From Eubacterium sp. CAG:841 (GTDB lineage: Bacteria > Bacillota > Clostridia > Oscillospirales > CAG-272), in NCBI GenBank assembly GCA_000437375.1, contig FR898226.1:25720-70904 (forward strand): a stretch of DNA of 45,185 bases, written 5' to 3'. Within the stretch, counting starts at the first letter, position 1; every line of letters begins with the position of its first letter. Shown one piece after another: positions 33,264-40,639 of the stretch. The notes beneath the pieces are model-generated. The model saw nothing but the letters and a program-made list of their open reading frames with translations, was not told where the DNA came from and made no database searches. The position numbers were made by a program, and so were the translations under genes.

Positions 33264-34772
33264 ATGGCAGAAAACGCAGTAAACCCTTCCGTAACGGAAG
33301 AACTTACCGAAGAAAAGCTCAATGAGGTGCTGAAGGTCAGACGCGAAAAGCTTGAAGCGCTTGTTGAGGCGGGAAAAGACCCGTTTGCTATCACAAAATA
33401 TGATCGTACGCACCACAGTTCGGATATAAAAGAAAACTTTGAAGAGCTTGAAGGTAAAGAGGTTTCGGTTGCCGGCAGACTTATGTCAAAGAGAATAATG
33501 GGTAAAGCATCATTCTGCAATGTTCAGGATCTGAAGGGAAACATTCAGTCCTATGTTGCGCGCGACGCTGTCGGCGAAGATGAATATTCTGCTTTCAAAA
33601 AGCTTGATATAGGCGATATAGTGGGCATAAAAGGAACGGTTTTTAAAACAAAAACGGGCGAGATATCTATCCACGCAACGGACGTTATTCTGCTTGCAAA
33701 GAGCCTTCAGGTGCTTCCGGAGAAATTTCACGGACTTACAAATACCGATCTTCGTTACCGTCAGAGATATGTTGATCTTATTGTCAATCCGGAAGTGCGC
33801 GACACATTTATCAAGCGCTCAAAGATAATAAGCACGATAAGACAGTATCTCGATTCGCTCGGATTTATGGAGGTTGAAACCCCTATGCTTGTTGCGAATG
33901 CCGGCGGTGCTGCAGCAAGACCGTTTGAAACGCATTTCAATGCTCTTGACGAGGATCTTAAGCTCCGCATATCGCTTGAGCTTTATTTGAAGAGACTTAT
34001 CGTCGGAGGACTTGAAAAGGTTTACGAGATAGGAAGAGTGTTCCGCAATGAAGGTCTTGACACACGCCACAATCCTGAATTTACGCTCATGGAGCTTTAT
34101 CAGGCATATACGGATTACAACGGTATGATGGAACTTACCGAAAATCTCTATCGTCACGTTGCACAGACGGTTCTCGGGACGACCAAGATAACATATAACG
34201 GCGTTGAAATGGATCTCGGCAAGCCTTTTGAAAGAATTACAATGATTGACGCGGTAAAGAAATATTCCGGCGTTGATTTCAGAGAAATACATTCCGATGA
34301 AGAAGCAAAGGCTGCGGCGAAGGCTCACGGCGTTGCATTTGAGGATCGCCACAAGAAAGGCGATATACTCAGCCTGTTCTTTGAGGAATTTGCAGAGGAA
34401 CATCTTATTCAGCCTACATTTGTAACAGAGCATCCTATTGAGATCTCGCCGCTTACCAAGAAGAAGCCCGGCGATCCGGAATATGTTGAACGCTTTGAGT
34501 TCTTTATGAACGGTTGGGAAATGGCAAACGCTTATTCCGAGCTTAACGATCCGATCGATCAGCGCGAACGTTTCAAGGCGCAGGAGGAGCTTCTTGCCAA
34601 AGGCGATGAAGAAGCGAACCGTACCGACGAAGACTTTATGAATGCGCTTGAAATCGGTATGCCGCCCACAGGCGGTATCGGCTACGGTATTGACCGTATG
34701 TGCATGCTCCTTACGGATTCATCCGCTATACGCGATGTGCTTTTGTTCCCGACAATGAAGAGTCAGGACTGA
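33264..34772 (+). CDS. lysS: Lysyl-tRNA synthetase, class II
   Basis: Charges tRNA-Lys. 502 residues. The N-terminal OB-fold anticodon-binding domain has VSVAGRLMSKRIMGKASFCNVQD. The class II catalytic domain shows motif 1 (GFMEVETPMLVANAGGAAARPF), motif 2 (RNEGLDTRHNPEFTLMELYQAYTDY) and motif 3 (PTGGIGYGIDRMCMLLT). AAGGAG stands 7 nt before the ATG. Confidence 0.98.
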   Translation: MAENAVNPSVTEELTEEKLNEVLKVRREKLEALVEAGKDPFAITKYDRTHHSSDIKENFEELEGKEVSVAGRLMSKRIMGKASFCNVQDLKGNIQSYVARDAVGEDEYSAFKKLDIGDIVGIKGTVFKTKTGEISIHATDVILLAKSLQVLPEKFHGLTNTDLRYRQRYVDLIVNPEVRDTFIKRSKIISTIRQYLDSLGFMEVETPMLVANAGGAAARPFETHFNALDEDLKLRISLELYLKRLIVGGLEKVYEIGRVFRNEGLDTRHNPEFTLMELYQAYTDYNGMMELTENLYRHVAQTVLGTTKITYNGVEMDLGKPFERITMIDAVKKYSGVDFREIHSDEEAKAAAKAHGVAFEDRHKKGDILSLFFEEFAEEHLIQPTFVTEHPIEISPLTKKKPGDPEYVERFEFFMNGWEMANAYSELNDPIDQRERFKAQEELLAKGDEEANRTDEDFMNALEIGMPPTGGIGYGIDRMCMLLTDSSAIRDVLLFPTMKSQD

Positions 34773-34791
34773 TAATAAAAGTTTTAAATAC

Positions 34792-34827
34792 AAATGTCCG
34801 ATGTACAGAAATGTACTTCGGGCATTT
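34792..34827 (+). terminator. Hairpin after lysS
   Basis: A 15-bp stem (34792-34806 with 34813-34827) with one mismatch and one G-T pair and a 6-nt loop. There is no strong T tract after it, so it could be a partial terminator or a processing site; the next gene starts 25 nt later. Confidence 0.5.
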
Positions 34828-34851
34828 CAGTATTATTTGCCGGAGGCTGAA

Positions 34852-35466
34852 ATGAAATTTTTGAAATGGCTTGATAATTTCTGGTACCACCATAAATGGA
34901 AAACAATAATTTCCTTGTTTTTGATAGTTGTTCTTACCGTGTGTATTGCACAGCTTGTCGAAAAAGAAGATTATGACGCTTGCGTTATGTATGTCGGAGC
35001 TGCCACAAATGGGATTCCCAAAAGCATTGAAGCCCGGCTCGAAGAGCTTATGGGCGGCGAAAAATACAATGTAAATTTTTCGCGCCTTACCTATGATCCA
35101 GATAATAATCTTGCGTCGGAAGCCAATGTTACGGCGCAAAAACAGCTTGCGAATATGATAGTTATGCCATATTATATTTACATTATGGATAAAGAGGTTT
35201 ACGAGCTTTACAAAAATTCCGGTGTATTTGTTCCGCTCTCTGATATATACGGGGAAGACTTGCCTGAGTTTGCAAACGATGATTTTTCTCTTATCTATTC
35301 CGAGACCGAATTTGCTAAAACGCATACAGATGATGATGCCCTTCCTGAAGGCGCTGTCATTGCGCTCAAAGTAAAACCGTACTCGTGGAGCAAAAAAGCT
35401 GCGGCAAAGGAAGAGGCAAAATACAGTGTTCACGAAGAACTTTTCAAAAAAATCGCATGGCAGTGA
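34852..35466 (+). CDS. Membrane-anchored protein of unknown function after lysS
   Basis: 204 residues from ATG 34852, with GGAGG just upstream; an in-frame ATG at 34801 lies inside the preceding hairpin and is rejected. A single N-terminal helix (about 18-38, TIISLFLIVVLTVCIAQLV) follows positive residues, so the remaining 165 residues should be outside the cell. These include YDACVMYVGAATNGIPKSIEARLEELMG and NMIVMPYYIYIMDKEVYELYKNSGVFVPLSDIYG, a pattern a little like the extracellular fold of solute-binding proteins, but I recognise no family. It is transcribed towards the tRNA cluster. Confidence 0.65.
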   Translation: MKFLKWLDNFWYHHKWKTIISLFLIVVLTVCIAQLVEKEDYDACVMYVGAATNGIPKSIEARLEELMGGEKYNVNFSRLTYDPDNNLASEANVTAQKQLANMIVMPYYIYIMDKEVYELYKNSGVFVPLSDIYGEDLPEFANDDFSLIYSETEFAKTHTDDDALPEGAVIALKVKPYSWSKKAAAKEEAKYSVHEELFKKIAWQ

Positions 35467-35485
35467 ACTTTTCGATAAAAAAATA

Positions 35486-35514
35486 TTGACAAAACGCCAC
35501 GGTTGTGGTACTAT
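35486..35514 (+). promoter_or_regulatory. Promoter of the tRNA cluster
   Basis: TTGACA (35486-35491), 17 bp, TACTAT (35509-35514); a TATAAT at 35512-35517 is also present but at 20-bp spacing. The first tRNA begins 30 nt downstream. Confidence 0.6.
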
Positions 35515-35544
35515 AATTGAGCGGCTGAAAACGGAGCTGCTTTT

Positions 35545-35618
35545 GCGGGTGTAGTTCAATGGTAGAACACCAGCCTTCCAAGCTGGTCACGTGGGTTCGA
35601 TTCCCATCATCCGCTCCA
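35545..35618 (+). tRNA. tRNA-Gly (anticodon TCC)
   Basis: Cloverleaf with acceptor GCGGGTG/CATCCGC, anticodon stem CCAGC/GCTGG and loop CTTCCAA, T-loop GGTTCGATTCC, and an encoded CCA end. Confidence 0.95.
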
Positions 35619-35621
35619 TAT

Positions 35622-35698
35622 GTGCCTTTAGCTCAGCAGGATAGAGCAACTGCCTTCTAAGCAGTAGGTCGAGGGTTCGAATCCCCCAAGGCACGCCA
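35622..35698 (+). tRNA. tRNA-Arg (anticodon TCT)
   Basis: Acceptor GTGCCTT/AAGGCAC, anticodon stem ACTGC/GCAGT with loop CTTCTAA, T-loop GGTTCGAATCC, and an encoded CCA end. Confidence 0.95.
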
Positions 35699-35708
35699 TG
35701 CTTTTGAA

Positions 35709-35785
35709 GGAGGCATAGCTCAGCTGGCTAGAGTGTCTGCTTGACGTGCAGAAGGTCGGGGGTTCGAACCCCTCTGCCCCCACCA
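35709..35785 (+). tRNA. tRNA-Val (anticodon GAC)
   Basis: Anticodon stem TCTGC/GCAGA with loop TTGACGT gives anticodon GAC; T-arm GGGGG/CCCTC, CCA encoded. The acceptor is GGAGGCA against TGCCCCC, leaving an A-C mismatch at the third pair (A3-C70). Confidence 0.9.
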
Positions 35786-35818
35786 AAATGCTCTGTTTGC
35801 AGGCTTTTTTAATTTAAT

Positions 35819-35896
35819 GGTGGATATAGCGCAGTTGGTTAGCGCGTCAGGTTGTGGCCCTGAAGGCCGTCGGTTCGAATCCGATTATCCACCCCA
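35819..35896 (+). tRNA. tRNA-His (anticodon GTG)
   Basis: Acceptor GTGGATA/TATCCAC with an encoded G at -1 (35819) opposite C73, the identity element of tRNA-His. Anticodon stem TCAGG/CCTGA with loop TTGTGGC. CCA encoded. Confidence 0.95.
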
Positions 35897-35926
35897 TAAC
35901 TTTGGGGTTGAATATCCCCGCAAAAG

Positions 35927-35955
35927 AAGCCTTGATAAATCAAGGCTTTTTGTTT
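35927..35955 (+). terminator. Intrinsic terminator after the tRNA cluster
   Basis: Perfect 10-bp stem AAGCCTTGAT / ATCAAGGCTT with a 2-nt loop followed by TTTGTTTT. Confidence 0.9.
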
Positions 35956-35998
35956 TAAGCGCAGTTCTGAAAAAATTTTTATCGGAGAGGTATCAAAC

Positions 35999-36538
35999 AT
36001 GAACATATGGCACGATATCGGCGCGGAGCGCATAAAAGCAAACGATTTTATTGCAGTTATAGAAATAGGCAAGGGAAGTAAAAAGAAATATGAGCTCGAC
36101 AAGGAGACCGGACTTATAATCTTGGACAGAATTCTTTACACGTCTACACATTATCCGGCAAATTACGGATTTATTCCGCGCACGTTTGCAGATGACGGTG
36201 ACCCGCTTGACGTGCTTGTGCTTATGAGTGAGGCTCTTGATCCGCTGACGCTGGTGCGTTGCTATCCGATAGGCGTTATAAATATGATAGACAACGGTAA
36301 AAACGATGAGAAGATTATCGCTATTCCGTACAGTGATCCGACGTATAATTCGTACAGGGATATCAGCGAGCTTCCGAAACACATTTTCGACGAAATGCGT
36401 CACTTTTTCTCCGTTTATAAGCAGCTCGAATGCAAGCAAACGGCTGTCGATGAGGTGCGGGGTGCAGAGGCTGCGCTTGAGATCGTTGAAAAGTGTATTG
36501 AGGTATATGACAGGAAATTCGTGCGCCATGAGGATTAA
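35999..36538 (+). CDS. ppa: Inorganic pyrophosphatase, family I
   Basis: Hydrolyses pyrophosphate from biosynthetic reactions such as tRNA charging. 179 residues, normal for family I. The signature FADDGDPLDVLVL carries the metal-binding aspartates; IEIGKGSKKKYELDKETG and YPANYGFIPRTFADDGD are the usual flanking blocks. GGAGAGG precedes the ATG. It is monocistronic between two terminators. Confidence 0.96.
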   Translation: MNIWHDIGAERIKANDFIAVIEIGKGSKKKYELDKETGLIILDRILYTSTHYPANYGFIPRTFADDGDPLDVLVLMSEALDPLTLVRCYPIGVINMIDNGKNDEKIIAIPYSDPTYNSYRDISELPKHIFDEMRHFFSVYKQLECKQTAVDEVRGAEAALEIVEKCIEVYDRKFVRHED

Positions 36539-36576
36539 ATGAATGGCATTGCTTTTCCTGACACCTGAAAAGAAAT

Positions 36577-36614
36577 AAAAAAACGGCGGAAGCATATGCT
36601 TTCCGCCGTTTTTT
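36577..36614. terminator. Bidirectional terminator between ppa and the kinase gene
   Basis: A-rich run, stem AACGGCGGAA / TTCCGCCGTT with an inner GCAT-ATGC extension, and a T run on the right, symmetric for both strands. Ends convergent ppa and the minus-strand operon. Confidence 0.88.
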
Positions 36615-36617
36615 ATT

Positions 36618-37706
36618 TCAGAAATTTGATACTATTTTTTTCATATCATCCATGTGCGCCATCATGTCGTCTGCAAGCTTGAGCTGTGCGCGGGCGCGGA
36701 TAAGATTATGCGTAGGATACTCGGTTTTGAAATAAACATCGCCGTTCAGGTAGTCGCCGAGAAAACGGAGAACAAGCTCGTACGTCAGAATAAACGCCGA
36801 CATCGGGAGCAGCTCCTTTTCTTTTGCGGTTATTCCGTCGCCTACGCCGCAAAGGAAACCTTTTGTGTATTCCTCAAAGAGGTCGAGACGGAGATAAACG
36901 TTTGAAAGGTCCGGATCGTCTTCCGCACCGTTATTTGCTGCAAAACGAATACTGTCGCCGAAGTCGTAGAGCAGAGAGCCCGGCATTACCGTATCAAGAT
37001 CGATTACGCATACACCCTCGTTCGTTTTGTTGTCCATCATTATATTGTTCAGTTTTGTGTCGTTGTGAGTAACACGAAGGGGAATTGAACCGTCTGCAAT
37101 TCCGTCAACTATTATGTGTGCGTATTTTTCATATGCTTTTATTCGCTCAATCTCGCCCTGACAGTCTTTTACTCTGCCTGCCTTGTCTTCGCGCACCGCC
37201 TGCATAAAATCGTTGTAGCGGCTTACGGTGTTGTGGAAGTTCGGTATGGTTTCGCTAAGTGTTTCTGCAGGATAATCCGCAAGGCGGCGCTGGAAAATTC
37301 CGAACGTCTTTGCGGCGTTGTAGAGAAGTCCGGGAGCATCGGCGGACTGATGCGCGGTTGCGTCTTTGACGAAGTTATACATTCTCCAGCATCCGTCGTA
37401 AATATGACCGCCATCGCGGCAAGGAATGAGAGTAAGCACTTCGCGCTTGGCGTCGCCGCCGACAGCTTCGATTTTCTTTTTTATATGTTCGCAAACGCCC
37501 AAAATGTTATTTGTAAGCGCCTTTACATCTTTGAACACGACGGTGTTTATCTGCTGAAGGACAAATTCATCGTTTGTGCCGTCCGAGTGTTTCCACGAAA
37601 CGGCATAAGTATTGTTTATATGACCGTCTTTAAGAGTATTGAAGCCGGTTGCTTCTCCGTCAATGTCAAAGTGTGTGCAAATTTCATGTATACGTTCTTC
37701 TGTCAT
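36618..37706 (-). CDS. APH-fold phosphotransferase resembling N-acetylhexosamine 1-kinase
   Basis: 362 residues with an aminoglycoside-phosphotransferase/choline-kinase fold. The N-terminal lobe has LKDGHINNTYAV as nucleotide loop and FVLQQINTVVFKD. The catalytic loop is RVTHNDTKLNNIMMD (H-x-D-x4-N type) and the metal motif is CVIDLDTVMPGSLLYDFGDSIRF. The HNDTKLNN...IDLDTVMPG...YDFGDSIRF run closely matches what I recall of NahK, which phosphorylates GlcNAc/GalNAc at C1 in bifidobacterial lacto-N-biose use. The rest of that pathway is not in the window. Aminoglycoside resistance is unlikely. Third gene of the ychF-nfo operon, 24 nt after nfo. Confidence 0.78.
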   Translation of the reverse strand: MTEERIHEICTHFDIDGEATGFNTLKDGHINNTYAVSWKHSDGTNDEFVLQQINTVVFKDVKALTNNILGVCEHIKKKIEAVGGDAKREVLTLIPCRDGGHIYDGCWRMYNFVKDATAHQSADAPGLLYNAAKTFGIFQRRLADYPAETLSETIPNFHNTVSRYNDFMQAVREDKAGRVKDCQGEIERIKAYEKYAHIIVDGIADGSIPLRVTHNDTKLNNIMMDNKTNEGVCVIDLDTVMPGSLLYDFGDSIRFAANNGAEDDPDLSNVYLRLDLFEEYTKGFLCGVGDGITAKEKELLPMSAFILTYELVLRFLGDYLNGDVYFKTEYPTHNLIRARAQLKLADDMMAHMDDMKKIVSNF

Positions 37707-37730
37707 TTTGAAATAGCCTTTCAGAATATC

Positions 37731-38576
37731 TTATTTTTTATTGTATGCTGCGCGGAGCATTTCGATTTCGTGTTTATAGCCGTCAAAATTATTCGGAGTT
37801 TCAAGAATGAACGGCAGATCGCACAATGCGGGGTGATTTATTACGCGACATAGCGCGTCAAATCCGATGTAGCCGTTACCTATTGTTTCGTGGCGATCCT
37901 TTTTTGCGCCGAGAGGATTTTTGCTGTCGTTAAGATGTATCGCGCGAAGCTTTTCAAGCCCTATAATGTTGTCAAAATGAGTTATAACACCGTCAAGATC
38001 GTTTACTATGTCGTATCCGGCATCCCATATGTGACACGTGTCGAGGCAGACGCCGACCTTGTTCTTTTTGTCTACGCGCGAAATTATTTCGGCTATTTCT
38101 TCAAACGTCCCGCCGACTTCGGAGCCTTTGCCTGCCATCGTTTCAAGAAGGACGGTGGTTGTCTGCTCATCTGTTATTACGGTGTTCAGAAGAAAAGCTA
38201 TTTCTTCAATACCGGTCTCCGTTCCTTGTCCGGTGTGACTTCCCGGATGAAAGTTATAAAGGTTTCCCGGAGTGTATTCCATACGGAGGAGGTCGTCCTT
38301 CATGGTTTCAAGGGCGAACTGTCGTGTATGTTCGTTTGAGGAACACGGGTTAAGCGTATACGGCGAGTGAGCCACAAGCTGGGATATGCCGTTTTCTGCC
38401 GCAAGAACGAGAAAGGCGTCAACATCATCCTGATTAATTTCTTTCGCGGCTCCTCCGCGCGGATTTCGCGTGAAAAAGGCAAATGTGTCTGCGCCCATTG
38501 CAACGGCTTCTTTACCCATTGAAAGATATCCGCCAGATGCGGAAAGATGACAGCCGATTTTGAGTTTGTCTCTCAT
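37731..38576 (-). CDS. nfo: Endonuclease IV (deoxyribonuclease IV)
   Basis: AP endonuclease of base excision repair, a trinuclear-zinc TIM barrel. 281 residues. Motifs: IGCHLSASGGYLSMGKEA with the first His ligand, LLETMAGKGSEVGGTFEEIAEI, VGVCLDTCHIWDAGYD, and IHLNDSKNPLGAKKDRHETIGNGYIG, which hold the Glu, Asp and His metal ligands. The ATG overlaps the ychF stop (TAATG), so translation is coupled. Confidence 0.96.
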   Translation of the reverse strand: MRDKLKIGCHLSASGGYLSMGKEAVAMGADTFAFFTRNPRGGAAKEINQDDVDAFLVLAAENGISQLVAHSPYTLNPCSSNEHTRQFALETMKDDLLRMEYTPGNLYNFHPGSHTGQGTETGIEEIAFLLNTVITDEQTTTVLLETMAGKGSEVGGTFEEIAEIISRVDKKNKVGVCLDTCHIWDAGYDIVNDLDGVITHFDNIIGLEKLRAIHLNDSKNPLGAKKDRHETIGNGYIGFDALCRVINHPALCDLPFILETPNNFDGYKHEIEMLRAAYNKK

Positions 38577-39670
38577 TATACGTTAAAGCGTATTACCACG
38601 ATATCTCCGTCGCGGAATACATAATCCTTTCCTTCGCTTCTGATGAGTCCCTTTTCTTTTGCCGCCGCCATAGAGCCGCAGGCAACAAGATCGTCAAACG
38701 ATATTACCTCCGCACGGATGAAACCTCTTTCCATGTCGGAATGAATTTTTCCGGCAGCCTGAGGTGCTTTTGTGCCGTTGACTATCGTCCATGCACGGAC
38801 TTCTTTAGGTCCCGCCGTGAGGAAGCTGATATATCCGAGAAGATGATAGCTTGCGCGTATGAGCGCATCAAGGCCGCTTTCTTCAATTCCGAGATCGGCA
38901 AGAAAAGCTTTTTTGTCTTCTCCGTCAAGCTCGGCAAGCTCAGCTTCGATCTGAGCGCAGATGCTTATAAGCTCGGCGCCTTCGCTTTTTGCAAGCTCTG
39001 AGAGCCTTTTGTATATTTCGCTGTTTTCAAAGTCGCCGCCGATCATATCTTCGCTTATGTTGGCAACATAGATTATAGGCTTCATTGAAAGAAGCTCAAC
39101 GTCTTTTATTTTTTCCTTTTCTTCGTCTGTCAGCGGAATCGCACGGGCGGAAACGCCGTTTTCAAGCCCTTCCTTTATTCTGACCAGAATATCAAGCTCG
39201 TCCTTTAATGTTTTATCGCCCTTCATTGCTTTTTCGGTGCGGATGATACGCTTTTCAAGCACTTCCAGGTCGGCAAAGATAAGTTCAAGATTTATTGTTT
39301 CAATGTCGCGGAGAGGATCTACCTTGCCGTCAACATGAATGATATTTGAATCTTCAAAGCATCTTACAAGGTGAACGATGGCATCAACCTCGCGTATGTG
39401 TGAAAGAAACTTGTTTCCGAGTCCTTCACCCTTTGATGCGCCTCGGACAAGTCCCGCGATGTCAACAAATTCTATTACTGCAGGAGTGTATTTTTCGGGA
39501 TGATACATCTCCGCCAGAACATCCAGACGCTTGTCCGGAACGGTAACCATTCCGACATTGGGTTCTATTGTGCAGAAGGGATAGTTTGCAGAAGCGGCGC
39601 CCGCATTTGTTATTGCATTGAAAAGTGTGCTTTTGCCTACGTTAGGCAGACCAACTATACCGAGTTTCAT
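38576..39670 (-). CDS. ychF: Redox-regulated ATPase/GTPase YchF
   Basis: OBG-family P-loop protein that binds ribosomes and prefers ATP. 364 residues, normal length. P-loop GLPNVGKSTLFNAIT, switch II DIAGLVRGASKGEGLGNKFLSHIREVDAI, and YVANISE in place of the usual NKxD, consistent with ATP use. A coiled coil (about 130-210) and a C-terminal TGS domain (IVNGTKAPQAAGKIHSDMERGFIRAEVISFDDL) follow. It heads the ychF-nfo-kinase operon. Confidence 0.96.
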   Translation of the reverse strand: MKLGIVGLPNVGKSTLFNAITNAGAASANYPFCTIEPNVGMVTVPDKRLDVLAEMYHPEKYTPAVIEFVDIAGLVRGASKGEGLGNKFLSHIREVDAIVHLVRCFEDSNIIHVDGKVDPLRDIETINLELIFADLEVLEKRIIRTEKAMKGDKTLKDELDILVRIKEGLENGVSARAIPLTDEEKEKIKDVELLSMKPIIYVANISEDMIGGDFENSEIYKRLSELAKSEGAELISICAQIEAELAELDGEDKKAFLADLGIEESGLDALIRASYHLLGYISFLTAGPKEVRAWTIVNGTKAPQAAGKIHSDMERGFIRAEVISFDDLVACGSMAAAKEKGLIRSEGKDYVFRDGDIVVIRFNV

Positions 39671-39728
39671 ATTGTTTTAAGTCCTTTTTATCGTACCTCA
39701 GAAGGGCAGTTATTTTTATGTAATTTAT

Positions 39729-39757
39729 ATATTATCATAATAACAAAATTAAGTCAA
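39729..39757 (-). promoter_or_regulatory. Promoter of the ychF operon
   Basis: On the minus strand TTGACT (39752-39757), 17 bp, TAATAT (39729-39734), about 60 nt before the ychF start. Confidence 0.6.
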
Positions 39758-39805
39758 CGATTTTGAACAGAATTAAAAAAATTGATAAACATTGTATTAA
39801 AAATC

Positions 39806-39834
39806 TTTACATTTAAAAAATGTAATGATATAAT
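39806..39834 (+). promoter_or_regulatory. Promoter of the two-component system with overlapping inverted repeat
   Basis: TTTACA (39806-39811), 17 bp, TATAAT (39829-39834). A perfect 8-bp inverted repeat TTACATTT-AAA-AAATGTAA (39807-39825) covers the -35 box and spacer, a placement expected for an operator. Confidence 0.65.
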
Positions 39835-39877
39835 GACATCATGAAGAAAATTCTTTGATCGGGAAAGGACGGAAAAA

Positions 39878-40564
39878 ATGAGTACAAAGATACTTGTCGT
39901 TGACGACGACATAAATATTTGCGAAGCTATAAAACTTTATCTTGTAAACGAAGGTTATGAGGTTAAAACGGCAAATGACGGCGAAGAGGGAATAAAGGCC
40001 TTCAAATCTTTTGAACCCGATCTTGTGCTTCTTGACATAATGATGCCTAAGAAAGACGGAAAGCAGACCTGTCGAGAAATAAGAGAAATATCAAACAAAC
40101 CGATAATTATGGTGACCGCTAAGGATGAAGTTTTTGATAAGGTTCTTCTTCTTGAGCTCGGAGCGGACGATTACCTTGTTAAGCCGTTCGATATGAAAGA
40201 GCTTTCGGTAAGAATAAAGGCTGTTCTGCGCCGTTATCAGAGTATTGATAACAAAACGGACGATGAATGTGTTACTTTTGATAACATTGAAATATCGCTT
40301 AGCAAATACGAGCTTAAGATAAAGGGAAAAGTTGAGGATATTCCTCCTAAGGAACTGCAACTCCTTTACTTCCTTGCGTCAAACTACAACAGAGTTTTCA
40401 CACGCGATCAGCTTCTTGACAAAGTATGGGGATTTGATTATCTCGGCGATTCGAGAACGGTTGATGTTCACGTAAAGCGTCTGCGTGAAAAGCTTGAAGG
40501 TGTAAGCGACAAATGGGCACTTAAGACTGTTTGGGGCGTAGGCTATAAATTCGAAGTATATTGA
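39878..40564 (+). CDS. OmpR/PhoB-family response regulator
   Basis: 228 residues. Receiver domain 1-120 with acidic pocket D9-D11, phospho-acceptor D53 (LLDIMMPKK), the Thr of IIMVTAK and the Lys of LVKPF. The C-terminal winged helix (about 130-226) has LPPKELQLLYFLASN-type helices (here IPPKELQLLYFLASNYNRVFTRDQLLDKVWG) and the recognition helix RTVDVHVKRLREKLE. Pairs with the downstream kinase. AAAGGAC precedes ATG. The inverted repeat over its own promoter suggests autoregulation, which is an inference. Confidence 0.93.
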   Translation: MSTKILVVDDDINICEAIKLYLVNEGYEVKTANDGEEGIKAFKSFEPDLVLLDIMMPKKDGKQTCREIREISNKPIIMVTAKDEVFDKVLLLELGADDYLVKPFDMKELSVRIKAVLRRYQSIDNKTDDECVTFDNIEISLSKYELKIKGKVEDIPPKELQLLYFLASNYNRVFTRDQLLDKVWGFDYLGDSRTVDVHVKRLREKLEGVSDKWALKTVWGVGYKFEVY

Positions 40565-40574
40565 TGAAAAACAC

Positions 40575-40595
40575 GGCAGAGCATTTCGCTCTGCC
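40575..40595 (+). other. Hairpin between response regulator and kinase genes
   Basis: Perfect 8-bp stem GGCAGAGC / GCTCTGCC with a 5-nt loop, followed by TTAAGTTTA. It may lower kinase expression relative to the regulator. Confidence 0.5.
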
Positions 40596-40639
40596 TTAAG
40601 TTTATTAAACAATGACCGAAAGCGACAGGGAGAACAGCT

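Noticed and set aside
35545..35955. tRNA cluster as an attachment site for an integrative element
   Set aside because: No integrase, no repeated tRNA 3' end and no atypical genes on either side.
35817..36002. Plus-strand open frame over the tRNA-His gene
   Set aside because: It only reads through tRNA-His and the terminator; not a protein gene.
36618..37706. Aminoglycoside resistance gene
   Set aside because: The motif set matches NahK-like sugar kinases and the gene is in a housekeeping operon without mobile DNA.
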